Counted from the first letter of the stretch, positions 1 through 6,336 are shown. The stretch is 10,381 nucleotides of DNA from CAZGVV01 sp964529155 (GCA_964529155.1 CAZGVV010000065.1:1-10381); one strand, 5' to 3'. A program made the numbers and translations. The notes: generated by a model from the letters alone, not told the origin.

Positions 1-427
1 CTTTGCCGCTGACGGGATTGTATTTGCTTTTGATCTCGGCAACAACGGCTTCTACTGCACGGTCAATACCGCGTTTCAGGTCCATTGGGTTCAGGCCAGC
101 AGCTACTGCTTTGCAGCCTTCGGTGACGATGGCGTGGGCAAGCACCGTGGAGGTGGTGGTGCCGTCACCAGCGAGGTCATTGGTTTTGCTGGCAACTTCA
201 CGGAGCATGCGTGCGCCGATGTTTTGGAATTTGTTTTCCAGTTCGATTTCTTTAGCAACGGTCACGCCGTCTTTAGTGGTGCGTGGTGCGCCGAAGGATT
301 TGTCGATGATGACGTTACGGCCACGGGGTCCGAGGGTTGCGCCGACTGCGCGTGCCATGATCTCCACACCTTGCAGCATTTGCGTGCGTGCATCGGTTGA
401 GAAACGTAGGTCTTTAGCTTGTGCCAT
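1..427 (-). CDS. groEL: Chaperonin GroEL, N-terminal 142 residues (cut by window edge)
   Basis: The 60-kDa chaperonin subunit forms the double-ring cage that folds proteins in the cytosol with ATP and the GroES lid. The minus-strand reading starts MAQAKDLRFSTDARTQML. It carries the conserved equatorial ATP-binding blocks: TLGPRGRNV at residues 31-39, DGVTVAKEIEL at 53-63 and GDGTTT at 87-92. The family usually has A after GDGTTT; here it is S. NPMDLKRGID at 113-122 is also typical. About 400 C-terminal residues lie beyond position 1. The start is ATG at 425-427, preceded by GGAG at 435-438 with a 7-base gap. It is the second gene of the operon after groES, and the sequence is most like alphaproteobacterial GroEL. 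Identification is certain; paralogue number cannot be judged from here. Confidence 0.97.
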   Translation of the reverse strand, partial: MAQAKDLRFSTDARTQMLQGVEIMARAVGATLGPRGRNVIIDKSFGAPRTTKDGVTVAKEIELENKFQNIGARMLREVASKTNDLAGDGTTTSTVLAHAIVTEGCKAVAAGLNPMDLKRGIDRAVEAVVAEIKSKYNPVSGK

Positions 428-462
428 TGTAGTACTCCATTTGTTATATGTATTAGAATAAT

Positions 463-492
463 GTGAAGTGTGATGGGAATTTCACCCTTCAC
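463..492 (-). promoter_or_regulatory. Imperfect hairpin between groES and groEL
   Basis: In the 74-base gap between the groES stop and the groEL start, GTGAAG (463-468) and GTGA (470-473) pair with TCAC (482-485) and CTTCAC (487-492). This gives ten base pairs interrupted by a single mismatch (469/486), with an 8-base loop. There is no T tract, so it is not an ordinary terminator. It ends about 25 bases before the groEL Shine-Dalgarno. By analogy with the heat-shock-dependent groESL mRNA cleavage reported in Agrobacterium tumefaciens, it may be a processing or stability site. That role is inference; the pairing is seen directly. Confidence 0.6.
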
Positions 493-501
493 TCAATCAC
501 G

Positions 502-816
502 CTAAGCAGCTTTCTTCGCGGATTTTCCTTCTTCAACGATGCCGATGACATCGGATTCTTTGAGAACCAAAAATTCTTTGCCTTCTTCTTTGAATTCAGT
601 GCCGCCCCATTTGGTGAATAACACGATGTCACCTACTTTTACGTCCATAGGGACGCGTTTGCCGGATTCGTCACGAGTACCTTCGCCGCACGCAAGAACG
701 CGGGCTTTTTGTGGTTTTTCTTTTGCGGTGTCCGGGATGATGATCCCGCCGATGGTTTTTTCTTCCTGCTCGATGCGCTCAACTACGAGGCGGTCGCCTA
801 GGGGCCGAATGTTCAT
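502..816 (-). CDS. groES: Co-chaperonin GroES
   Basis: The 10-kDa co-chaperonin forms the heptameric lid that closes the GroEL cage in the cytosol. The protein has 104 residues and starts MNIRPLGDRLVV. The mobile loop lies at about 17-33 with the GroEL-contacting tripeptide as III (25-27) before PDT. VGDIVLFTKWGGTE at 62-75 and the LKESDVIGIVE block at 85-95 are typical of the family. The usual length is about 95-97 residues; here a short lysine- and alanine-rich tail (EGKSAKKAA) is added. The start is ATG at 814-816 with a strong AGGAGG-type site at 823-827. It is the first gene of groES-groEL, 74 bases before groEL, and is preceded by an RpoH-type promoter. Confidence 0.98.
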   Translation of the reverse strand: MNIRPLGDRLVVERIEQEEKTIGGIIIPDTAKEKPQKARVLACGEGTRDESGKRVPMDVKVGDIVLFTKWGGTEFKEEGKEFLVLKESDVIGIVEEGKSAKKAA

Positions 817-856
817 GATAAACCTCCATATGTGTTATAAAAAAAGGAAGATAAAT

Positions 857-883
857 CGGATATTTATACTGTTTTTATATCCG
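857..883 (-). promoter_or_regulatory. Hairpin at the 5' end of the groES leader
   Basis: A perfect 7-base inverted repeat, CGGATAT at 857-863 and ATATCCG at 877-883, is separated by 13 bases. If transcription starts about 7 bases after the -10 box, near 888, this hairpin sits at the very start of the groESL mRNA. A stem there could protect the 5' end from decay. It lies about 30 bases from the Shine-Dalgarno (823-827), and I do not see pairing that would mask that site, so a ROSE-type thermometer is not supported. The function is inferred. Confidence 0.4.
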
Positions 884-894
884 GAATGTGCGGA

Positions 895-922
895 ATATAG
901 TGCTTGCAGAGCCAGGTTCAAG
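895..922 (-). promoter_or_regulatory. RpoH (sigma-32)-type heat-shock promoter of groESL
   Basis: Read on the minus strand, CCCCTTGAA has its CTTG core at 922-919. After a 17-base spacer comes ACTATAT at 901-895. The alphaproteobacterial RpoH consensus is approximately CTTG-N17/18-CYTATNT, so the -35 core is perfect and the -10 matches six of seven positions. It is placed about 80 bases upstream of the groES ATG, with a predicted leader of about 70 bases. No CIRCE inverted repeat (TTAGCACTC-N9-GAGTGCTAA) is present between 817 and 1018, so HrcA control at this site is unlikely. Confidence 0.7.
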
Positions 923-1018
923 GGGCAAATGAAAAAAAATACCACATTCGTTACATGTTTTAAGTATAAAGAGTAATAGCTGATTCTACAGCGATCATTT
1001 GCGTAAGGTTTTGTATAT

Positions 1019-2179
1019 ATGGAATATACCCCACTTTCTCCTGCCGTGCCGAAATGGATTTGCGGGATTTTTGTAGCGCTTAGTGGGCTGTTTTTCATGG
1101 CATATATAATTCAGAATGCCGGAAGTGCTTTGATTGTGGCAGGAGATTTTGTGGTATTTTTTCATGCGGCGCAGGCATCAGCCGGGCATGCGGTGGAAGC
1201 CTATACCATGAAACCCACTGCGCCGCCGTGTCCGGATAATGGGTTGTGTCCGTTTGCATATCCGCCGTATTTTTTGTTTTTTCTCAGGCCGCTGGCCGGG
1301 TTGCCTTATAATGTGGCTGCATTATGTGGATTGGGCGTCAGTTGGCTGTCCTATGTAATGGTGATTTTTTATTCGCCGTTTTGGCGGCGTATTACGCAGG
1401 ACGTTTCGCGCAAAGAGCGAATGTTGTTTAGCGCATTGGTGATGGTATCGCCGTTTGTAGTGTGCAACCTGATGACGGCGCAAACCGGGTTTTTAATGGG
1501 CGCGTGTTTGATCGGCGGGTTGGCGTGGCTTGAAACACGGCCCGTGCTGGCGGGAGTATTGCTGGGGATGCTGGCAATCAAGCCGCAGGCCGCACTCCTG
1601 GTGCCGATCGCGCTTATGGCTGGAGGGCATTGGCGGGCTTTTTTTGTGGCGGGAATTGCTGTTTCGGTGTTGGCCGGGGCAAGTATGGTGATCTATGGCC
1701 ACGAAGTATGGAGCGCATACTTCACTCAAACGGCGGTGTTTACAGAATATGCGCGCGACATTCCGCTAGGCATGCGTAAATTGACATTGAGCATGTACAG
1801 TACAGTAAAACTGATGGGGGCTGGCGCGTCATGGGCTATGGGGGGGCAAATACTATGCATGGTGGTATCGACTGTGCTGGTGTGGCGGGTCTATCGCGCA
1901 CGCGCGGAGCCGATTATTGCTGCGTCTGTTCTGATTACCGCAACACTGCTGAGTGCACCCTATGTGATGGCATATGATATGCTTGCCTGCATCATCCCGG
2001 TGCTCTTATGGCTGAGCCGCCCGGTGGGTAGGCCGTATGAATGGATGGCGGCTATCATGTTATTAGCAACACCACTGTTATTGCCGCAGATAACGCAACA
2101 GCTTATGCCCGTGGGTGGGTTAGTGCTGATGATAGCCGTTGCAGTGGCTTATTTAGAAAAAAGAAATGTAATTCAATAG
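1019..2179 (+). CDS. Polytopic membrane glycosyltransferase, GT87/DUF2029-like
   Basis: This 386-residue, very hydrophobic protein has about ten predicted membrane helices and resembles the GT-C fold glycosyltransferases of family GT87 (DUF2029). Members such as mycobacterial PimE use polyprenyl-phosphate-mannose donors outside the membrane. Visible family marks are an acidic residue after the first helix (DFVVFFHAAQ, D43), YPPYFLFFLRPLAG at 81-94, LLGMLAIKPQAALLVP at 181-196 and LSAPYVMAYDML at 311-322. The two cysteines C71 and C77 in the first large loop could pair in the periplasm. The ATG at 1019 has only a weak AAGG at 1005-1008. The gene stands alone, divergent from groES, with no neighbouring polysaccharide or lipid genes, so its acceptor and donor cannot be told. 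Family assignment is fairly sure; the substrate is unknown. Confidence 0.75.
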   Translation: MEYTPLSPAVPKWICGIFVALSGLFFMAYIIQNAGSALIVAGDFVVFFHAAQASAGHAVEAYTMKPTAPPCPDNGLCPFAYPPYFLFFLRPLAGLPYNVAALCGLGVSWLSYVMVIFYSPFWRRITQDVSRKERMLFSALVMVSPFVVCNLMTAQTGFLMGACLIGGLAWLETRPVLAGVLLGMLAIKPQAALLVPIALMAGGHWRAFFVAGIAVSVLAGASMVIYGHEVWSAYFTQTAVFTEYARDIPLGMRKLTLSMYSTVKLMGAGASWAMGGQILCMVVSTVLVWRVYRARAEPIIAASVLITATLLSAPYVMAYDMLACIIPVLLWLSRPVGRPYEWMAAIMLLATPLLLPQITQQLMPVGGLVLMIAVAVAYLEKRNVIQ

Positions 2180-2285
2180 ATTATATAATTTTTATGTCTA
2201 GAGAAGCATCTCCTTATAGTGCCCTTATACAGCCAAGCCTAAGATGATATTGCGAATAGGGAATTATTCTTAACCTGACGAATAC

Positions 2286-2291
2286 AAGGAG
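2286..2291 (+). promoter_or_regulatory. Shine-Dalgarno of the CsbD-like gene
   Basis: AAGGAG lies 7 bases before the ATG at 2299. It is one of the stronger ribosome sites in the window, and it supports this short reading frame as a real, well-translated gene. Confidence 0.75.
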
Positions 2292-2298
2292 AAGTGTT

Positions 2299-2478
2299 AT
2301 GAGTATCAAAGATAAAGTAAATGCTGCCGCAGGTGCGGTGCAGGAAGCTGGCGGAAAGATCCGTCAAAAAGTAGACGAAGCCGTTGGTGATCATAAGGGT
2401 GCAGCATATGGTGTGAAAGACCAGGTGGAAGGTAATTTGCGCAAGAATACGGCGAAATTAAGTGATGCGTTGGACTAG
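2299..2478 (+). CDS. CsbD-like (YjbJ-type) small stress protein
   Basis: The 59-residue hydrophilic protein starts MSIKDKVNAAAGAVQEAGGK and has the pattern of the CsbD family (PF05532): repeated K/Q-rich helical stretches with glycines, and the typical GDHKGAAYGVKDQVEGNLRK at 30-49. The family includes B. subtilis CsbD, a sigma-B-controlled protein, and E. coli YjbJ, an abundant stress-induced protein. The molecular role of the family is unknown. The start is fixed by AAGGAG 7 bases upstream, and the stop is TAG at 2476-2478. An intrinsic terminator follows directly, so it is probably a single-gene transcript. I could not find a convincing promoter in 2180-2285; a general-stress EcfG site (GGAAC-N16/17-CGTT) was looked for and not found. 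Confidence 0.85.
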   Translation: MSIKDKVNAAAGAVQEAGGKIRQKVDEAVGDHKGAAYGVKDQVEGNLRKNTAKLSDALD

Positions 2479-2493
2479 GAATGAAGTTTATTG

Positions 2494-2530
2494 AAAAAAA
2501 AGGCTGCTAAATAATAGCGGCCTTTTTTTT
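2494..2530. terminator. Bidirectional intrinsic terminator
   Basis: An 8-pair stem (2502-2509 with 2515-2522, one G-U pair, 5-base loop) is flanked by eight A on the left (2494-2501) and eight T on the right (2523-2530). It therefore works as a rho-independent terminator on either strand. It sits between the CsbD-like gene and the facing minus-strand gene. The TAA stop of that gene overlaps the end of the T tract. Confidence 0.88.
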
Positions 2531-3542
2531 ATAGGCTAAAGCTAACGCCACTTACTTCCTCATTGCGCATAATAGTGGTTATTTCTGTAGATAATTGACT
2601 CATAGCTTTTTTCATCTTGTTACTATCCACAACCATGCCTACGCCCATAGCCATACAGCTAAGCATTGCAAGTATATCGGCGGCCCAGAATTCTAAATCG
2701 TTTATTGCCGCATTATGATTTAACTCTTTTGATTTTTGCGTGATATGGCGGGGGATAGGACCTCTAAGCGGTATCTCATTAGCAAGTATTGATTTTTCGC
2801 TGTTGATTCTTCCTTTGTCAGCATAATTGTGCATTGAATATACAATTGAAAACGCACCTGCTGCGGTATGGCGAATAAAAGTACGTCGGTTATTTTTTAT
2901 TTCGTCAGGAGTTGAATGTAGTTGGTTCAGAATAGATTTTTCATATCCACATAATTTAAGCGGTTTTGACCCGGCGCGCTTTAAAAAATGTAAAACTGCT
3001 TTTGGGCCATACCTATCGTCCAGCTCCAGAATAAATCGCTGCGCTAAATCGGAAGGATAAAGATCATAGTGTTCCTTGCTAAAGAGCGTCGAGCGTAATA
3101 CGTCGATAAATTTTTTATAAGCTACAATGTTATAGCCATCGATAATAGGCGGTTCTGTAGGTGGGGGTACAGAAAGCGGGCCATGGGCATCATTCAGCTT
3201 TTTAGACAGTGAAGACTCCATAACGGAAGCCCATGCCGCATTAAGCGTGGACACAGCACTCTGTGCCTTATTGCGCGTTGTGAAAGATGTGTGATGTTGG
3301 AGCGTGTAGCAATCATGTGAAAGGCTCTTTTTCACGGTCAGGCTTGTGATAGCGATAGCCTTTTCTTGGCATCTTTCTAAAAATAGCTGCCTAGCTTTTT
3401 CTACTTCTTTTTCGCTGGTATCTTTCGGAAAATAGGCGCGGACCAAATAATTACCAGTATCTATCTCATGTGTTAGTGTGAACTTTATACCATTAGTATA
3501 ATAATACTTGTCATGACGATTATGGTTTTTTTCTGGAAGCAT
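2529..3542 (-). CDS. Hypothetical protein, 337 residues, internal twin-arginine-like motif
   Basis: I do not recognise this protein. Residues 1-120 are polar and mixed helix/strand in look, with KEVEKARQLFLERCQE at 46-61. A proline-rich link (PLSVPPPTEPP, 122-132) leads to a second region, 135-215, that looks helical (YKKFIDVLR, DLAQRFILELDDRYGP). At 217-231 comes NNRRTFIRHTAAGAF, followed by moderately hydrophobic SIVYSM. This resembles a twin-arginine signal, but 217 residues from the start. A second hydrophobic stretch lies at 286-305 (WAADILAMLSCMAMGVGMVV). Upstream of the ATG (3540-3542) the DNA is nearly all A/T, with no Shine-Dalgarno. Composition is AT-richer by eye than lepA. It lies 46 bases after lepA on the same strand, so it may be read from the lepA transcript. 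It is long, uninterrupted and closed by a terminator, which argues that it is real. Confidence 0.7.
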   Translation of the reverse strand: MLPEKNHNRHDKYYYTNGIKFTLTHEIDTGNYLVRAYFPKDTSEKEVEKARQLFLERCQEKAIAITSLTVKKSLSHDCYTLQHHTSFTTRNKAQSAVSTLNAAWASVMESSLSKKLNDAHGPLSVPPPTEPPIIDGYNIVAYKKFIDVLRSTLFSKEHYDLYPSDLAQRFILELDDRYGPKAVLHFLKRAGSKPLKLCGYEKSILNQLHSTPDEIKNNRRTFIRHTAAGAFSIVYSMHNYADKGRINSEKSILANEIPLRGPIPRHITQKSKELNHNAAINDLEFWAADILAMLSCMAMGVGMVVDSNKMKKAMSQLSTEITTIMRNEEVSGVSFSL

Positions 3543-3570
3543 AATTTAATTTATATTAATTTATCAATAG

Positions 3571-3589
3571 GCGCAATGCTTTAGTGCGC
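3571..3589 (-). other. Short inverted repeat after lepA
   Basis: GCGCA at 3571-3575 and TGCGC at 3585-3589 form a 5-pair stem with a 9-base loop, touching the lepA stop codon (3589-3591). On the minus strand it is followed by AT-rich DNA (CTATTGATAAATTAAT) but no real T run. It is at best a weak or partial terminator between lepA and the downstream gene. Confidence 0.3.
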
Positions 3590-5391
3590 TACTCGTCGCC
3601 CATTTTCAATGCCGCTAAAAACGCGCTTTGCGGGATGTTTACGCTGCCGATTTCGCGCATCTTTTTCTTACCAGCTTTTTGTTTTTCCAATAGCTTACGC
3701 TTGCGTGAGACGTCGCCGCCATAGCATTTGGCGAGCACGTCTTTACGCATGGCAGGGATGGTTTCGCGGGCGATGATACGGCCACCGATGGCGGCCTGGA
3801 TGGGCACGACGAACATATGCCGGGGAATCAAGTCTTTCAGGCGTTTGCACAAATGGCGGCCACGGAATTCAGCCTGGCTGCGGTGTACGATGCAGGCCAG
3901 CGCATCCACGGGCTCGCTATTGACCAGAATAGACATTTTTACCAGGTCGGAATTGTCGTAGCCGTCTATCTCATAGTCAAAGCTGGCATAGCCGCGTGAG
4001 CAGGATTTCAGGCGGTCGTAAAAATCGAACACCACTTCGTTGAGGGGGAGGCGGTATTCGGCCATGGCACGGGCGCCGACATAGGTAAGGTTTTTCTGCA
4101 CACCGCGTTTTTCGGTGCAGAGCGCCAGAATATTGCCAAGGTATTCGTCCGGGGTGAGGATGGTGGCTTTAATCCACGGCTCTTCGATGTGGTCTATTTT
4201 GGTGGGGTCTGGCAGATCGGCCGGGTTGTGGAGGGCCTCCATGTTCCCTTTGGTGTCATATACCTGATACACCACGCTTGGCGCGGTGGTGATGAGATCG
4301 AGATTAAATTCACGCATCAGGCGCTCTTGCACGATTTCCAAATGCAGTAGCCCCAAAAATCCGCAGCGGAAGCCAAAGCCCAGCGCGCTTGAGCTTTCAG
4401 TTTCGAATTCGAAGCTGGCGTCGTTGAGGCGGAGCTTGGCGAGGCTGTCTTTTAAATGTTCAAAGTCGGCGGCATCGGTTGGGTAGAGGCCGCAGAACAC
4501 GACAGGTTGCGAGGGCTTGAAGCCGGGCAGTGCTTCGGGCGTGGGGTTGCGCTCATCGGTAACGGTGTCGCCGATGTTGCAATCCGCCACTTGTTTGATG
4601 CCGGTGATGATGTAGCCCACTTCGCCGGGAGACAGCGCAGCTACCGGTGTTTTTTTCGGGCTGAAGACGCCGACCTGACTGACATCATAGGCTGCACCCG
4701 TGGACATCATACGGATTTTCATGCCTTTTTGCAGTGTCCCGTTAACGATCCGTACCAGAATGACTACGCCGAGATAAGCGTCATACCAGCTGTCAACCAG
4801 CAACGCTTTGAGCGGTGCATCGAGGGTGCCGGCGGGAGGAGGTAAGCGGGTGACAATGGCTTCCAGCACGTCGCGGATGCCGATGCCGGTTTTGGCGGAG
4901 ATCATGACGGCGTCCGAGGCGTCAATGCCAATCACATCCTCAATCTGGGTTTTGGTGCGCTCGGCGTCGGCGGCGGGGAGGTCGATTTTGTTGAGCACGG
5001 GGATCAGCTCATGCCCGGCTTCGATGGCTTTATAGACGTTAGCCAGCGTTTGCGCTTCCACGCCCTGGCTGGCATCTACTACCAGCAGTGAGCCTTCGCA
5101 GGCGGCCAGGCAGCGCGAAACTTCATAGGCGAAATCCACGTGGCCGGGGGTGTCCATGAGGTTGAGGACATAGGCTTGCCCGTCCAGTGCCGTGTAGTTC
5201 AGGCGTACAGTCTGGGCTTTAATAGTGATGCCACGCTCTTTCTCAATCTCCATGGAATCCAGCACCTGTGCTGACATTTCGCGTGCTTCCAAACCACCGC
5301 ACAACTCAATCAAACGGTCGGCCAGCGTGGATTTGCCGTGGTCAATATGGGCAATGATGGAGAAATTGCGGATGTGGGAGAGGGCGGTCAT
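3589..5391 (-). CDS. lepA: Translation elongation factor 4 (LepA/EF4)
   Basis: LepA is a ribosome-bound translational GTPase, related to EF-G, implicated in back-translocation, ribosome assembly and initiation. The 600-residue length is normal. GTPase motifs are G1 AHIDHGKS (14-21), G2 around T56 in GITIKAQT, G3 DTPGH (80-84), G4 NKID (134-137) and G5 SAK (165-167). The LepA-specific C-terminal domain ends in a lysine-rich stretch (RKRKLLEKQKAGKKKMRE) and SVNIPQSAFLAALK, a hallmark of the family. The start MTALSHIRNFSIIAHIDHG fits other LepA proteins. No clear Shine-Dalgarno precedes the ATG at 5389-5391. The gene is divergent from the metallophosphoesterase and is followed by the 337-residue orphan. 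Often lepA is next to lepB; that is not so here. Confidence 0.98.
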   Translation of the reverse strand: MTALSHIRNFSIIAHIDHGKSTLADRLIELCGGLEAREMSAQVLDSMEIEKERGITIKAQTVRLNYTALDGQAYVLNLMDTPGHVDFAYEVSRCLAACEGSLLVVDASQGVEAQTLANVYKAIEAGHELIPVLNKIDLPAADAERTKTQIEDVIGIDASDAVMISAKTGIGIRDVLEAIVTRLPPPAGTLDAPLKALLVDSWYDAYLGVVILVRIVNGTLQKGMKIRMMSTGAAYDVSQVGVFSPKKTPVAALSPGEVGYIITGIKQVADCNIGDTVTDERNPTPEALPGFKPSQPVVFCGLYPTDAADFEHLKDSLAKLRLNDASFEFETESSSALGFGFRCGFLGLLHLEIVQERLMREFNLDLITTAPSVVYQVYDTKGNMEALHNPADLPDPTKIDHIEEPWIKATILTPDEYLGNILALCTEKRGVQKNLTYVGARAMAEYRLPLNEVVFDFYDRLKSCSRGYASFDYEIDGYDNSDLVKMSILVNSEPVDALACIVHRSQAEFRGRHLCKRLKDLIPRHMFVVPIQAAIGGRIIARETIPAMRKDVLAKCYGGDVSRKRKLLEKQKAGKKKMREIGSVNIPQSAFLAALKMGDE

Positions 5392-5491
5392 GAATACGAT
5401 TGAATAGTTTAATATTTTTAGTAATATAGGTGGATTGTGGCGCGGATACTAGCGGAACGCTGCGCATTGTGCAATCCCCGGCGCGGAAAAT

Positions 5492-5499
5492 AAAGGTGG
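5492..5499 (+). promoter_or_regulatory. Shine-Dalgarno of the metallophosphoesterase gene
   Basis: AAAGGTGG lies 7 bases before the ATG at 5507 and decides that start. No other in-frame start upstream has such a site. Confidence 0.6.
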
Positions 5500-5506
5500 T
5501 TTCTCT

Positions 5507-6322
5507 ATGGCGCAGCATCGGACTGGGTATGTAATATCGGATTTGCACATAGGGGCCGCGTACTCGCTGGGGGATAAGCATTGGCCTGCTATTAAAGCGG
5601 CGGCGCAAAAATCCAATTTTTTTGTTATAAACGGCGATTTTATGGAGATGTATTATCGCTACGATGATTTTGACGCACGCCTGACGCATGCTTTGGTAAA
5701 AACACTAGAGTTAATACGCAGTAATCCAGCGTGCGAATTTCATTATATATTGGGTAATCACGAAAATATTCATGTGTATGAAGCGGCGCTGAAAAATTTA
5801 GCTAATCAGCCAGGCATTTCTAATTTACATGTGCATGAGCATTATTACCGCACAAACAATGCGCTCTTTATTCACGGTGACGGGCCGCTGCATGGCGAGG
5901 AAATTGAGGAAAAACGGATTATGCATTCGCCTGAGCATGCCGATAATGCTGTAAGGCGGGCGATGGCACGGGGGCTAAATACATTTCAGAGTCCAATACG
6001 CCGTGCGCGATTTGGCGCATGTTTTAGTAATGGGCGTGATATTGGGCAAATATTGAATGCACTCGATATAAGTTCGCCGTTAGTTCGGGATAATATTCGG
6101 TATGTATTCTATGCGCATACGCATCACCCGAAATTTGATGCAAAGGATCCATATAGTAATATTAAATTTTACAATACGGGTGCGGCTACTCAGGGTGCTG
6201 AATTTAATATGTTGCGCGTGGAGATGGACAAAGAAAACGTTATTAACGTAGGCCAATGTGCGGATACATTATGCGTGCCAGAGCATGTGATAAGCGGTGG
6301 ATGTGCTATAATGCGTAAGTAA
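5507..6322 (+). CDS. Calcineurin-like metallophosphoesterase
   Basis: This 271-residue soluble protein has all the two-metal phosphoesterase motifs in order: DLHIG (D12, H14), GDF (G43, D44), GNHEN (N84, H85), HGDG (H123, D125) and AHTHH (H204, H206). The enzyme should hydrolyse a phosphoester or pyrophosphate with Mn, Fe or similar metals. The order of motifs, with an HGD block before the last GHTH-like block, recalls LpxH-type UDP-diacylglucosamine diphosphatases. However, the GNHE motif (LpxH has GNRD) and the long insert at 126-195 (EEIEEKRIMH, GLNTFQSPIRRARFG) do not fit LpxH well, so the substrate is open. Three cysteines sit in the C-terminal tail (251, 256, 266). No signal peptide is seen, so it should be cytosolic. 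It is transcribed away from lepA and alone; its stop lies in the loop of a hairpin shared with the converging gene. Confidence 0.85.
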   Translation: MAQHRTGYVISDLHIGAAYSLGDKHWPAIKAAAQKSNFFVINGDFMEMYYRYDDFDARLTHALVKTLELIRSNPACEFHYILGNHENIHVYEAALKNLANQPGISNLHVHEHYYRTNNALFIHGDGPLHGEEIEEKRIMHSPEHADNAVRRAMARGLNTFQSPIRRARFGACFSNGRDIGQILNALDISSPLVRDNIRYVFYAHTHHPKFDAKDPYSNIKFYNTGAATQGAEFNMLRVEMDKENVINVGQCADTLCVPEHVISGGCAIMRK

Positions 6323-6336
6323 TTACCGCTTACGCA
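6312..6336. other. Hairpin spanning both stop codons of a convergent pair
   Basis: TGCGTAAG at 6312-6319 and CTTACGCA at 6329-6336 form a perfect 8-pair stem with a 9-base loop. The loop holds the stop codon of the metallophosphoesterase (6320-6322), and the right arm includes the stop of the DUF465 gene (6330-6332). No T run follows on either strand, so it is not a standard intrinsic terminator. It may act as a weak terminator or as an mRNA 3' end stabiliser for both genes. Confidence 0.5.

Noticed and set aside
3..461. Long plus-strand frames over the groEL start
   Set aside because: They are antisense to a strongly conserved GroEL reading frame and have no ribosome site or recognisable domain.
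539..976. 145-codon plus-strand frame over groES
   Set aside because: It is antisense to groES and its promoter; the groES reading is certain.
817..1018. CIRCE operator upstream of groES
   Set aside because: Searched for TTAGCACTC-N9-GAGTGCTAA; no pair of matching arms is present.
2254..2269. GAATA...TATTC inverted repeat and GGAAT as an EcfG-type promoter for the CsbD-like gene
   Set aside because: The arms are only 5 bases, and no CGTT lies at the right distance from GGAAT, so it is not better than chance.
4456..4845. 129-codon plus-strand frame inside lepA
   Set aside because: It is antisense to the conserved LepA protein and lacks a ribosome site; a composition shadow.
5400..5427. TTGAAT-N16-TAATAT as a promoter for the metallophosphoesterase
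   Set aside because: Each box matches only four of six positions in AT-rich DNA; too weak to annotate.
5342..5689. 115-codon minus-strand frame over the lepA 5' end and metallophosphoesterase
   Set aside because: It overlaps two well-supported genes in other frames and shows no protein family features.
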